Position numbers and translations under genes: made by a program. Source: a virus. From it: 46,696 bases of DNA. Under the pieces are notes generated by a model. It saw only the letters and a list, made by a program, of their open reading frames with translations. It was not told the DNA's origin and searched no databases. Of this stretch, positions 9,016-17,184 are shown piece by piece; within the stretch, counting starts at the first letter, position 1, and every line of letters starts with the position of its first letter. The stretch covers positions 1 to 46,696 of the IMG/VR virus record IMGVR_UViG_3300048772_000080. One strand, written 5' to 3'.

Positions 9016-9867
9016 TTAGTCCTGCACCGTCATGCAAGCGTATCCAAGCTGAACCTTGAATAGAACCTGTGGCGTAACGCTTGCCACTGCATCAAGCACC
9101 TGTCCGATGGTGTAGGTGGTCAGCGTCGTTGCCGATGCCGCCATCAACCCAGTACCCGGAGTGACGATAGCAAACTGCTGCGCTACCTGTGCAGCCGTAG
9201 TAGCATTCAGAACCGTAGCCGTTCCGAGTTCCTGAATGAAGCCATAGTTGCCCGGAGTGATCGAGTTCAAGAACACGACTGGACGAACTCCTGTTGCCGT
9301 TGCACTGATCTGATCTGCGCTGGTCACGATGTTTGGCGAAGAATCCAACTGCGCCACAACCGTTCCACCCGACGTACTTGTAGTCGTCAGCGAGAAGGTT
9401 GGGACAGAGTTGTATCCGAATCCGCCATTCAGCACAGTGGCCGAGGTAATGAGTCCCGTAGAAGCAACCACAACCTGAATCACCGCACCCGTTCCGCCGC
9501 CACCAGCCGTGGCATTGATCGTGTATGTTCCTGCCGTAGCTCCAGTTCCAGCGTTGGTGATGACAACCGACCTGATAGCTCCAGCCCCGCCACCTGTACG
9601 CAAGAATCCGATGGTACCAGTCTTGACGTTCGCAGCCGTCGCGCCAGAGTCAACCTGCACAAGACGGTAGCGGCCAGCATACAGTCTTCCACTGGACGCA
9701 TAGGAAGCATTTGCAGCTTCTTCATTCGTCGCGTCAAAGTAGTCACCGAGATTCAAGCCACCTGCGGCAACCGGCTGTCCAGTGCTCATGTCCGTGAGAC
9801 CAGTAGGCGACGTGAAATTCGCGTTGTTCCATGCACCCCAGGTCGGAAGTGATTGAAGATTTGGCAT
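9016..9867 (-). CDS. Capsid decoration / head-fibre-like protein (283 aa)
   Basis: This is the first gene after the major capsid protein. Residues 1-75 (NLQSLPTWGAWNNANFTSPT, then NLGDYFDATNEEAANASYAS) form a short capsid-binding-type region. The middle, ~95-160, is a glycine-rich beta module ending VLNGGFGYNSVPTFSLTTTS, a motif frequent in phage fibre and decoration proteins. The C-terminus (TPQVLFKVQLGYACMTVQD) is compact. The start has AAGGAG upstream. Decoration of the capsid surface is inferred from position and the beta module. Confidence 0.65.
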   Translation of the reverse strand: MPNLQSLPTWGAWNNANFTSPTGLTDMSTGQPVAAGGLNLGDYFDATNEEAANASYASSGRLYAGRYRLVQVDSGATAANVKTGTIGFLRTGGGAGAIRSVVITNAGTGATAGTYTINATAGGGGTGAVIQVVVASTGLITSATVLNGGFGYNSVPTFSLTTTSTSGGTVVAQLDSSPNIVTSADQISATATGVRPVVFLNSITPGNYGFIQELGTATVLNATTAAQVAQQFAIVTPGTGLMAASATTLTTYTIGQVLDAVASVTPQVLFKVQLGYACMTVQD

Positions 9868-9897
9868 CGTGTTTCTCCTTGTGCTGCTAAAACTTTG

Positions 9898-11151
9898 TTA
9901 TTTGCTGAAACCAAAGGCGTATGCGTTGTGTCTTGGCTGACAATTATACAAATTGATGCCAAGTCGCATCATAATCCCGTCAACCGAAACGTTGTTCTGC
10001 TGCGGAACACGGCGCACACCAAACTTGAAGCCGCTCTTGTTCGTCGGACGAACCTTGAAGCTCTCTGGCTCAAGGAAGTACAACGCTTCTGAAGGCTGAA
10101 TGGTGGTGTTCGACGGAAGACCAGAGTTGGTTGGAGAGAAGTTGACCGCTCCACCCTGCGCGTTCGTGAACTGAGGAGTTGTGAAGGCAATCGTCTGAGT
10201 GCTCGATCCAACGCCGTCCACCAAGCTCGTGTTTCCTGCCGCTCCGCTTGCTGCCTGACCAAGAGGAATGTAATACTGAGCCGTTGCCGATGGTGCGAGA
10301 GGATCGGCGTAAATTTCCACGCCGTTGTAGCTGAAGGCTACCCACTCAAGATCGTGCTTCTTCAATTGGATGTCACGACGCTGCGCGTCAAGCGCAATGG
10401 CGATAGCCGCGAAGCCAAAGCCGTTCGTGATGCCCAGTGTAGGCTTTCCGCCGCAGGTTGTGATCTGTGTCCACAGTGACTGCAAGGAAGCAACGTCGAT
10501 CTGTCCTGTTCCGCCCGTGGCCGTTCCAAGATAGTTCGGAGTCGAGTTCCAAGTGATGCCGACGTTTCCGTTCCTCGTCTGCCCACCGTAGGTCGTATAG
10601 CGGTTGCCGTAGAGCGACGGGTCGATTCCATTATTCAGCGCCTCGTCCAAGCCGTTCGAGCACTTGATACGGTTGTCGCTGATCGTCGCGTTGTTAACCT
10701 GCCCATGGCGGAAGGAGTCCATTTCGAGCATGGTGTTAATGTTCATCACCATGTTCTCCATGTAGAGGCCATAGATGTCCGCAATCTTGGCAGGGCCGGA
10801 GTTAATCACGCCGCCAGTGCCAGAGCCGTCATCCATTTCCCACTCGTCCATCGGGAACCAAGAAACGTACAGTTTCGGATAGAACTTCACTTTGGTGTCA
10901 ATCTGCTGGCGAGTCAGCGTAACCGTCTGGCCGGGATTGACAGCCGCACCCTGCGCACGGCCATACTGAATGACTTCCGTCATCCCAGCGCCGCCAAGGA
11001 AGTCTTCCCAAACGCCCGCTCTGCGCAGCTTCGCTTGGAACGGAGTGTCCACAAATAGCTGATTAAATACGACATCGCGGCGGACCGACTCCAAATTGTT
11101 CGAGTCGATAGAATTGAACTGCGGATCTGCGGGTAAACTCACGGTTGGCAT
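9898..11151 (-). CDS. Major capsid protein (417 aa)
   Basis: The length is typical of an HK97-fold coat protein of the P22-like size class. The N-terminal arm (PTVSLPADPQFNSIDSNNLE) is followed by a helical region with FQAKLRRAGVWEDFLGG. Then come VTLTRQQIDTKVKFYPKLYV, a spine-helix-like ADIYGLYMENMVMNINTMLE, and a C-terminal P-domain ending FGVRRVPQQNNVSVDGIMMR. GGAG lies seven bases upstream of the ATG. Scaffold upstream and decoration genes downstream support the call. The fold assignment is by pattern and gene order. Confidence 0.8.
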   Translation of the reverse strand: MPTVSLPADPQFNSIDSNNLESVRRDVVFNQLFVDTPFQAKLRRAGVWEDFLGGAGMTEVIQYGRAQGAAVNPGQTVTLTRQQIDTKVKFYPKLYVSWFPMDEWEMDDGSGTGGVINSGPAKIADIYGLYMENMVMNINTMLEMDSFRHGQVNNATISDNRIKCSNGLDEALNNGIDPSLYGNRYTTYGGQTRNGNVGITWNSTPNYLGTATGGTGQIDVASLQSLWTQITTCGGKPTLGITNGFGFAAIAIALDAQRRDIQLKKHDLEWVAFSYNGVEIYADPLAPSATAQYYIPLGQAASGAAGNTSLVDGVGSSTQTIAFTTPQFTNAQGGAVNFSPTNSGLPSNTTIQPSEALYFLEPESFKVRPTNKSGFKFGVRRVPQQNNVSVDGIMMRLGINLYNCQPRHNAYAFGFSK

Positions 11152-11168
11152 TTATTTCTCCTAAACTG

Positions 11169-11825
11169 CTAGGCAGTTTTCTTCATTTCGACTACGTTCA
11201 ACGGTTGCTTTTGCTTGTTCTTTTGGTAATATTCACGCTGATACTGCCGAGCCGCTTCCCGTTGCTCCTCGGTCCAATTTGCACGCATATCGCGTTTCCA
11301 CTCACGATCTTTCTCAACCCACTCAGGGTTTAGCCGGTTTACTGCGTAGTGAGTACGGCTGTTTTCTCTAGAAAGCTCCACGTTACCTTTCCATGTCTCT
11401 TTGCGATGATCTTCGTAAAAGTCGATCATCTTACTTTTCAGTTCATCTACAGACATCCCAACTGGAGATTCCCCACATAGAAACTCAAATGGATTTGCGG
11501 CGTCAATTTGTTCCTTACGCCGAGCAGTCATGTACCCATAAATCAAGGCCATGAAAATTCTGGCTCTGTCTCCGCCAATACTCCAAATACGAAAATCATA
11601 TTTTGGCCCTTGGTCTCGGATGCTCCCGCCAAACCAGTCACGAAGTCTATACAAGAGTTCTGGGTCTTTCTGCCCAACAGAAACCATGAAGCCGCGCTTC
11701 CCTATTCCTCCACCGCACAGGCGGCAGCAACCCTCGCCTTCGTAGATTCCCGCAGACCAAGCAATGTCGATGGCTGTTGGAACCTTCGTAGCGTCTAACT
11801 CCGGCTTGTTGCCTCTAACCCACAT
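11169..11825 (-). CDS. LAGLIDADG-type homing endonuclease (218 aa)
   Basis: Residues 22-33 (AWSAGIYEGEGC) match the LAGLIDADG helix and its catalytic acid, followed by a KRGFMVSVGQKDPELLYRLR strand/helix typical of the fold. Only one copy of the motif is seen, so it may act as a dimer. The C-terminal ~60 residues are basic (EEQREAARQYQREYYQKNKQ) and probably bind DNA. The gene is free-standing between scaffold and capsid genes. Neither neighbour is split, so it is not intron- or intein-borne here. Confidence 0.75.
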   Translation of the reverse strand: MWVRGNKPELDATKVPTAIDIAWSAGIYEGEGCCRLCGGGIGKRGFMVSVGQKDPELLYRLRDWFGGSIRDQGPKYDFRIWSIGGDRARIFMALIYGYMTARRKEQIDAANPFEFLCGESPVGMSVDELKSKMIDFYEDHRKETWKGNVELSRENSRTHYAVNRLNPEWVEKDREWKRDMRANWTEEQREAARQYQREYYQKNKQKQPLNVVEMKKTA

Positions 11826-11841
11826 ACTTTGCTTTCCCCTA

Positions 11842-12831
11842 CTACGCTGCTACACCTTGCTTGGCTTCTTCGTTTACTGCAACGTCAGCCTGAATCTGCT
11901 TACGCATCTCAGATTGCCGCTCTTCCCGAGTCATGCTTAGCGGGTCTTTGCGTGTTCCTTCAGTAACCGCTTTCTTTACTTCCGAGTAGTTGCTGATCGC
12001 TGCACGGCGAACATCAGGATTGTTCCCGCCGAGTTCGGCAACAGCCTTAGCCTTCTCGTCGAGCTTCGCTTGCCAATCCTTGTCCTTCTGCTTCAACTGT
12101 TCCTGCAAAGGAGCGGTAGCTTCAGCCAGCCACTTAGCTTTCTTTTCTTCCTCTTGGCGAGCTACAAGTTCCTGTTCCTTCGCTTGGAAGTTGAAAGTCT
12201 TTGCGGCGTAGTCGGCAGGATTCATCTTCTGCGCTTCAGCCTGACGAACTAGCTCAGTCGGAGCAACAGGCATTGGAGTTCCATAAAGACGCTGATACTT
12301 CCACTGAATGTCAGTCAGGGTTCCCATCGTTCCACCCAATCCATCCCTCACTTGCTCCATCGTGAAGGTCGGGCTACCAGGAGTTCCACCGGGTCCACCG
12401 GCTACGAACTTTCCTTGTCCATCGCGCCCCGGAGTTCCTGCAACTGGAGCAACAAATCCGGGAGCGTCAGCGGCGATGAATCCACCATCCTTCGCGCCTT
12501 TGTTCTGTGCTTCGTAGAAAGCTGCGCGCGCATTGGCGTTGGCAATCTGAGTTTGAAGGTCTTTCTCTTTGTCTTCCCATCCCGTCAAAGACGGCATGAT
12601 GGTTTCGTCATAGAACTGTTTGTTCGCACGCTGCGCTAGCTCAGCAGCATCCTGCGCGGCTTTAGCCGCCACTCTTTCCTCTTCCGCCTTCTTAGCGGAC
12701 TCCGCTGCGGCTGTACGCTCCTGTTCGGCGGTGGTCAAAACACCGTTGAATCCAGCAAGAACCTTCGCATCCAAGGCTGCGATTGCGGCGTCATCCAAAC
12801 CCGAGGCTTTAAGAATCTCTGCGACTGTCAT
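11842..12831 (-). CDS. Scaffolding protein candidate (329 aa)
   Basis: I take ATG 12831 (MTVAEILKASGLDDAAIAAL) with CCGGGAG upstream, rather than a TTG at 12855. The protein is rich in Ala, Lys, Glu and Gln with long predicted coiled coils (residues ~40-110 and ~225-280) around a Gly/Pro-rich linker (~120-165). The C-terminus is charged (MTREERQSEMRKQIQADVAV). Its size, coiled coils and position two genes ahead of the capsid gene are classic for internal scaffolds. Confidence 0.7.
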   Translation of the reverse strand: MTVAEILKASGLDDAAIAALDAKVLAGFNGVLTTAEQERTAAAESAKKAEEERVAAKAAQDAAELAQRANKQFYDETIMPSLTGWEDKEKDLQTQIANANARAAFYEAQNKGAKDGGFIAADAPGFVAPVAGTPGRDGQGKFVAGGPGGTPGSPTFTMEQVRDGLGGTMGTLTDIQWKYQRLYGTPMPVAPTELVRQAEAQKMNPADYAAKTFNFQAKEQELVARQEEEKKAKWLAEATAPLQEQLKQKDKDWQAKLDEKAKAVAELGGNNPDVRRAAISNYSEVKKAVTEGTRKDPLSMTREERQSEMRKQIQADVAVNEEAKQGVAA

Positions 12832-12866
12832 AGCTTTATATCTCCCGGAAATCAATTTTTAGTGCA

Positions 12867-13172
12867 TTAATACTGTGGCTGCTGTTGCGGTGAACTTGGC
12901 TGTGCAGGGCTTACCATAGCCGTTTGCATTTCCTGAATCCCATCCGCTACTTTTCCTGCTCCTGACGCAAGTCTAGGATCAGACGCGGCCATTTGCTTGG
13001 CAGTCTGATACCAACGGGCGAGAAGCATTTGTAGTGGGTTGGCGGGAGCCGATGAAGGCTGGGGCTGTTGCGCACCATCTCCACCTTGAGGCGAGGAAGC
13101 CGCTCCACTAGCATCCGGTGGAGGCGTGGCAGAGCCTTGCTGTTGTGGGTCTGGCATTGGAGATGCGGCCAT
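12867..13172 (-). CDS. Pro/Gln-rich small protein (101 aa)
   Basis: Both ends are Pro/Gln/Ser-rich and disordered, around one amphipathic helical segment (NPLQMLLARWYQTAKQMAAS, DPRLASGAGKVADGIQEMQT). The start has GAGGAA upstream, and the gene lies between a hairpin and the scaffold gene. It may assist head assembly. No family is recognised. Confidence 0.6.
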   Translation of the reverse strand: MAASPMPDPQQQGSATPPPDASGAASSPQGGDGAQQPQPSSAPANPLQMLLARWYQTAKQMAASDPRLASGAGKVADGIQEMQTAMVSPAQPSSPQQQPQY

Positions 13173-13207
13173 TTGTTCCTCACAAAAAACTTATCGTGGG
13201 CGTAATA

Positions 13208-13238
13208 ACAGCCGCACCCCTTATGAGAGTGCGGCTGT
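13208..13238 (-). terminator. Perfect 10-bp hairpin after the 33-aa gene
   Basis: ACAGCCGCAC (13208-13217) pairs perfectly with GTGCGGCTGT (13229-13238) across an 11-base loop. It starts 4 bases after the stop of the 33-aa gene. On the minus strand it is followed by TTATTACG, a poor U-tract, so it may attenuate or stabilise RNA rather than fully terminate. Confidence 0.55.
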
Positions 13239-13242
13239 CAGG

Positions 13243-13344
13243 TTACTTTTTGACGGCAGTGTGCTTGCGAGCGGTCTTGCGGCTGCGCTTGCGGCTCTTC
13301 TTCACATGTTCCGGCTTGACACTGATCTTGCGACGCTTTGCCAT
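13243..13344 (-). CDS. Protamine-like basic peptide (33 aa)
   Basis: The peptide is about half Lys/Arg (16 of 33): MAKRRKISVKPEHVKKSRKR then SRKTARKHTAVKK. AAGGAG sits six bases before the ATG, a strong ribosome site. It lies between a promoter-like site and a hairpin, at the head of the scaffold/capsid unit. It may bind nucleic acid, for example packaged DNA or scaffold RNA. It has no annotated family that I recognise. Confidence 0.65.
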   Translation of the reverse strand: MAKRRKISVKPEHVKKSRKRSRKTARKHTAVKK

Positions 13345-13353
13345 GATGGCTCC

Positions 13354-13473
13354 TTATGCGGTTTTGTACCGGAAGGAAGCCAAATTAATGGCCCCAACCG
13401 GGATTCCGGTTTGGAGCCTCCACATGGTCTGCGCGATGCAGGTGTGAGCATCTCTACTAATTTCTTTATCCAA
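13354..13473 (-). CDS. Possible leader ORF (39 aa from TTG, or 23 aa from ATG 13425)
   Basis: The frame reads LDKEISRDAHTCIAQTMWRL then QTGIPVGAINLASFRYKTA and stops at TAAGGAG, which is also the ribosome site of the 33-aa gene. It looks protein-like, but neither start has a clear Shine-Dalgarno, and the TTG overlaps a candidate -10 box. It could be a coupled leader peptide or a chance ORF. Confidence 0.3.
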   Translation of the reverse strand: MDKEISRDAHTCIAQTMWRLQTGIPVGAINLASFRYKTA

Positions 13474-13501
13474 GATACGTCTAAACCATTCTTATTGTCA
13501 A
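13472..13501 (-). promoter_or_regulatory. Sigma70-type promoter for scaffold/capsid unit
   Basis: On the minus strand TTGACA (13496-13501) is followed after 18 bases by TATCTT (13472-13477); with 17 bases the hexamer is GTATCT. A terminator-like hairpin lies directly upstream, and the 33-aa gene, scaffold and capsid genes lie downstream. This suggests a separate transcription unit for head proteins. Confidence 0.5.
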
Positions 13502-13526
13502 GCACTTTTTTGATTTATTTCAAATA

Positions 13527-13554
13527 GCGCAGGATATTACGGTTATTCCTGCGC
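13527..13554 (-). terminator. Hairpin between portal unit and scaffold unit
   Basis: GCGCAGGA and TCCTGCGC form an 8-bp stem over a 12-base loop, 11 bases after the stop of the 82-aa gene. The following minus-strand bases are only modestly U-rich. Because a promoter-like site follows at once, a unit boundary is likely. Confidence 0.5.
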
Positions 13555-13565
13555 ATTTATGCACT

Positions 13566-13814
13566 CTATTTACCATCTAATTCTCTTGTCCCAACACCCA
13601 CAATGTCTCGAACCTTTTCTGAATGTTGTTCGGAGATATGTTGCTTCTGCTCTACATTAACCCCCAGAAGTCCTCCCTGATTATATGTAGCGACGACCCT
13701 ACCTGTGGCCTTAGATGAGCGCATTAGCTGGTCAATCTCACTGAGATTCGTAGGAAGATCAATTACTACGTCTGTGGTCAGAGAATCCTTCTGCGACTTG
13801 ATATTGATCGGCAT
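13566..13814 (-). CDS. Small protein of unknown function (82 aa)
   Basis: The protein begins MPINIKSQKDSLTTDVVIDL and contains SEIDQLMRSSKATGRVVATY; the charged C-terminus (HSEKVRDIVGVGTRELDGK) suggests a small soluble protein. GGAG lies ahead of the start. It is the last gene before the hairpin that closes the portal unit. No family is recognised. Confidence 0.6.
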   Translation of the reverse strand: MPINIKSQKDSLTTDVVIDLPTNLSEIDQLMRSSKATGRVVATYNQGGLLGVNVEQKQHISEQHSEKVRDIVGVGTRELDGK

Positions 13815-13845
13815 TTGCTGTTATCTCCTTAACTATCTTGGTTCG

Positions 13846-13905
13846 TTAACTCGTTGTTACCGTCGATCTAGGGTCGCCACCTTTGGCCCCTTTGGGGAAG
13901 ATTTT
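13846..13905 (-). pseudogene. Orphan copy of the portal gene 3' end
   Basis: In one minus-strand frame this reads KIFP-KGAKGGDPRSTVTTS-stop. The intact portal ends KIKA-KGAKGGDPRSTVTTS-stop at 15109-15168. The final 15 residues are identical but most codons differ at the third base (for example GAC/GAT, AGA/CGT, TCG/TCC, AGT/AGC). It lies beyond the GIY-YIG gene and the 152-aa gene. The simplest reading is that the cassette entered the portal 3' end, bringing its own recoded tail and stranding the original one. Confidence 0.7.
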
Positions 13906-14315
13906 CCGTCTTTTTCGAATGGTAACGTCTTTCCCCACTCTCCGAACTTTGGCATTCGTCGCCATTCCACAATACGAGGATCGGTTTCCATTTCTCTTTT
14001 ATGGAAGGTGCATAGCTTGTATTTGTGACCATGCGGTCCCTTTCCTACCCATGCGACTCTGCTCATGCATCGAAACCATGGACCCTCATCTCTGCTCTTC
14101 ATCCAACAGGAGTCAGGGAGAGGATTGGGAACTTCAACCGTATGCTTCCATTTTTTATCCTTTATCGTCGTCACCAAAATCTTATCGCGCTCGAACCATA
14201 TGGAGAGGTCGGGTCCACCCATAATCAACCCATCTCCCTTTAGCCTATCGTCATCTTCGAGAACGCACCTCTGGCCTTTTGGTAGAGGCGTGCTGTCCAT
14301 GATTTTATTTTTCAT
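13857..14315 (-). CDS. Unknown cassette gene next to GIY-YIG endonuclease (152 aa)
   Basis: The start overlaps the GIY-YIG stop (ATGA). The protein has KGQRCVLEDDDRLKGDGLIM, PDSCWMKSRDEGPWFRCMSR and KYKLCTFHKREMETDPRIVE; several Cys and His residues hint at metal binding. Its last ~15 residues (SSPKGPKVATLDRR) read the orphan portal tail in another frame, so the C-terminus was probably created by the insertion. Function unknown. Confidence 0.6.
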   Translation of the reverse strand: MKNKIMDSTPLPKGQRCVLEDDDRLKGDGLIMGGPDLSIWFERDKILVTTIKDKKWKHTVEVPNPLPDSCWMKSRDEGPWFRCMSRVAWVGKGPHGHKYKLCTFHKREMETDPRIVEWRRMPKFGEWGKTLPFEKDGKSSPKGPKVATLDRR

Positions 14316-15109
14316 GCTGCTCTCCCGTACTGACCTTTTTCATTCCTGATACTGAGTGTTTTCGACGAAGGTGTAATCGAAGCTGATATAGCCGTAGGAA
14401 CATCTGACCACACCTGCCCACGCTTCACACAGAAAACCATACCGACAGATAAACCATACGATTGAGCAATGGCTCCCATAGAATATCCCTGCTGTATGAG
14501 GAACTTTATCTCGGACTTCTGCTCATCTGTCCATTTGGATTTTCTCTTTACATCTCTTCCTGCCTGTATGAGTTTTTCTAGACGTTCGCCCTGCATCAGG
14601 ATTTTCCCAATTTTACTCAACTTCTCCTTCGTTTCGTCGCTAAGGGGAATACCTATACGCGAACGGTTGAGAATAGAGAAGTTTGTCCCCGAGTTGGGGT
14701 TGAATTGCCGACCTTTGTTCGCAGCGCTAATCTTCGCCTTGTGCTCATCGGACATTGGCTTTCTTTTCTTGCCTTTCAACGCAGCACTCACGGCAGCTCT
14801 GTACTCATCAGAGCACTTATACCCGCGCTCTCCGCCGTCCGTAAAGTTGATTAGATTGCATCCTTTCGCCCTCATATCAGCAATCCATTTTTTCTCCACA
14901 GCGCAGGCTAAATCCTCTTCGGCTTCCTCAACCACCTCCATCACAGGATGAAGAGATTCTTTCTTGAGACTGTTGACCCAATTCCGTAAATGCGTAGTGT
15001 GCGGGTAATTTATCTCGTTATTAAGCCTCTTTGCAGGAAAGCGAGTTAATCCGACATACCGGATTTCATTGGTAATGGGGTGCTTGAGGACGTAGATATA
15101 TACTTTCAT
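14312..15109 (-). CDS. GIY-YIG homing endonuclease with NUMOD3 repeats (265 aa)
   Basis: The N-terminal nuclease domain shows Y4-I-Y6 and RYVG (17-20) with an acidic helix near residue 70 (EEDLACAVEKKWIADM). NUMOD3-type DNA-binding repeats follow (AAVSAALKGKKRKPMSDEH, KAKISAANKGR, ~105-135). A C-terminal helix-turn-helix (EIKFLIQQGYSMGAIAQSYG, ~200-230) resembles other phage homing enzymes. Its ATG overlaps the portal stop (TAATG). The duplicated portal end around it marks it as a mobile cassette. Confidence 0.85.
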   Translation of the reverse strand: MKVYIYVLKHPITNEIRYVGLTRFPAKRLNNEINYPHTTHLRNWVNSLKKESLHPVMEVVEEAEEDLACAVEKKWIADMRAKGCNLINFTDGGERGYKCSDEYRAAVSAALKGKKRKPMSDEHKAKISAANKGRQFNPNSGTNFSILNRSRIGIPLSDETKEKLSKIGKILMQGERLEKLIQAGRDVKRKSKWTDEQKSEIKFLIQQGYSMGAIAQSYGLSVGMVFCVKRGQVWSDVPTAISASITPSSKTLSIRNEKGQYGRAA

Positions 15110-17184
15110 TAGCTCGTAGTCACCGTGGAACGAGGATCACCGCCCTTTGCACCTTTCGCTTTTATTTTCGGCGGAGCGCTGTTCGAATTTGGCCTACCCC
15201 CAGCGTGGGGTTTACCACCCTTATCGTCTCCGCCACCTAATTGTGAAGGATCGATTTCTAAAGCCTTCAACGTCTTGAGAATGTCCACTTGTGTGAGGAT
15301 TTTTAACTTCTCCAACTTCTCGGTCTCTTGGAAACTTTCCTCAATGATCTGATCTGGATTATTCAAATCCATAGCCTCAAAGATTTTCTTCCATGCGATT
15401 GGGGCACCGCCCTTCTTCAATTGGAGGAGAAGCAACTGCTGTTGCATCTGCGTAACTTTCAGTAGTGTGCTTGGAACAGAGATAAGCCTGATCTGCTTGA
15501 CGAACCACCGCGCCCGCTCCAGATTCGTGTACTTCGATTCCGTTTCAGGGAACTGTCCACCAACCATTTCGTCCGGCAAGTGGCTAGGAACTAGGTCGTT
15601 TGGCTTGTAGTCAAACACTTCTGGAGCCATCTTGTCAGGGCCGACGTATTCCATGATTCTCTGTGTATCAAACCATTGTAGAATAAGGTACTTTACCCTC
15701 ATCCCGACAGACTTGTTCGCCTTCTCGACCCTAGCAGCAATTCCTTTTCCTACCGGCCCAATGGATTCGAGCATCTTGTCAGCAGTGTCGCTGGCTATCT
15801 GCAATTTCATATTTGCGCCGAGATTTCCCAAATCCTCAAGCCCAAGTTGCTTGCCTTCCTTGCTGTTAAGGTATTCAAGAAACTTGAAGTGTTCAGATTT
15901 AGGACGTACATCGGGCAGAACTGATTGAAGAATGTCCTTTGGATTCCCCTCCACGCCGTAACGAATATTTGGCTCAAAGACATCGAAATGCTCCATCTTT
16001 GGGCCTCCAGCATTCATATGATCGTAGCCCATCGGTGGGTTCATTTCTGCCGATAGACTCTGATCCATCAGTCTTTCTAATTTCCTGATCGTAGTCTCAA
16101 TGCTTGCTACATCGCCTACGATAGATCGTCCCAGCGGCTCCCATGCCCAGTCGTCAACCGTGTACTGGATAATTGGTATACGAGGGTCCCAGTCGAAGGC
16201 GGGGCCGTCGTACATTGGCTTACCCATCCCTGTTGAGGTGATGATGAGCCGCAGATTGGGGTATACCCGGCAATGCTGTGATTCGGCAGGAATATAGTAT
16301 GGTTCTCCATTCCTCATCCCTCCAAATATTTGTTGCCCTACGAACGGGACACGGTAGAACCACGTCGTTCCCAAGTCTCCCATCGGGAGTTCGTACCCTG
16401 TGTTGTTGATCCGCAAATCGCGCACAAAAGTGTAACGGATTTCAGCATACAGATTACCGAATGTCCTGCCCGTATCCCCGTAGCGGTTCCGCTCCGCGTA
16501 ATCGACTCGCTGCGCCTGCATCCTCGTCTGATAGTTCCGACGCGCTCCTACAGTCTGAATTTCCTTCTGGAACAATGGAAACCTGCCATGCGCCTCAGCG
16601 ATAGGCATGTAGTCGTAGACCGTGACCGCGTAGGCATCCTGAATGTCGTTGGTTCGGGAAGGAATCTGCGTAGGAATAACGTCTAAAAGTCCTAGCGCGT
16701 CAAACTCCATTCTCCTCTCGCCATACCCGTACTCCGTAGCCCTCACCTTCGGCCACAAGTATCCGATCCCCATGACTGAGGCATACTGGAGAACTTTCAG
16801 GATTTGGAATGGGAAGTCAGACTCTAAGTAGACGCATTTGCTTACTCTTGTAAGCATCTCTGCCATCTTCTTGTAAATTGGGGAGTCCGACCCGTAACCA
16901 GCAATTTCACGAACCTGCGCCAGCGTCTCGCAGAACTTGCGAATATCGTATTTTAAGGCGTTTGTTACTAAACTTGATCTACATTTATCGTTGAATACCG
17001 CATTAAAAACTCTGAGATTTTTGGCGAGGTCTTTGTAGCAGCGTTGGGCTTCAAGAAATCCCTCACCCTCTTGAATTTGGCTCTCCACCCAAGCGTAGAT
17101 TTCCTCTGGGTGTGACCAAAAAGGAGGAGCCTGCCAGGAGCTAGTCTCGCTTTTATCCCGGAAATAACTCGTGGATTCGCCCAT
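15109..17184 (-). CDS. Portal protein (691 aa)
   Basis: I take ATG 17184; a GTG at 17193 in frame is possible. The size fits the large portal class of short-tailed phages. Features include a helical N-terminal clip/stem region, the DPRIPIIQYTVDDWAWEPLG segment, IVGDVASIETTIRKLERLMD, and a C-terminal helical region (LLKVTQMQQQLLLLQLKKGG) followed by a disordered Lys/Gly tail. It forms the DNA entry ring at the capsid vertex and docks terminase. Its final codons are duplicated at 13846-13905. Confidence 0.75.
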   Translation of the reverse strand: MGESTSYFRDKSETSSWQAPPFWSHPEEIYAWVESQIQEGEGFLEAQRCYKDLAKNLRVFNAVFNDKCRSSLVTNALKYDIRKFCETLAQVREIAGYGSDSPIYKKMAEMLTRVSKCVYLESDFPFQILKVLQYASVMGIGYLWPKVRATEYGYGERRMEFDALGLLDVIPTQIPSRTNDIQDAYAVTVYDYMPIAEAHGRFPLFQKEIQTVGARRNYQTRMQAQRVDYAERNRYGDTGRTFGNLYAEIRYTFVRDLRINNTGYELPMGDLGTTWFYRVPFVGQQIFGGMRNGEPYYIPAESQHCRVYPNLRLIITSTGMGKPMYDGPAFDWDPRIPIIQYTVDDWAWEPLGRSIVGDVASIETTIRKLERLMDQSLSAEMNPPMGYDHMNAGGPKMEHFDVFEPNIRYGVEGNPKDILQSVLPDVRPKSEHFKFLEYLNSKEGKQLGLEDLGNLGANMKLQIASDTADKMLESIGPVGKGIAARVEKANKSVGMRVKYLILQWFDTQRIMEYVGPDKMAPEVFDYKPNDLVPSHLPDEMVGGQFPETESKYTNLERARWFVKQIRLISVPSTLLKVTQMQQQLLLLQLKKGGAPIAWKKIFEAMDLNNPDQIIEESFQETEKLEKLKILTQVDILKTLKALEIDPSQLGGGDDKGGKPHAGGRPNSNSAPPKIKAKGAKGGDPRSTVTTS

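Noticed and set aside
11169-11825. LAGLIDADG gene as an intron or intein carrier
   Set aside because: The scaffold and capsid frames are both complete at their ends, so nothing is interrupted.
13302-13505. Minus-strand ORF of 67 codons across the promoter/leader
   Set aside because: It covers the promoter hexamers and the 33-aa gene start in another frame and lacks a ribosome site.
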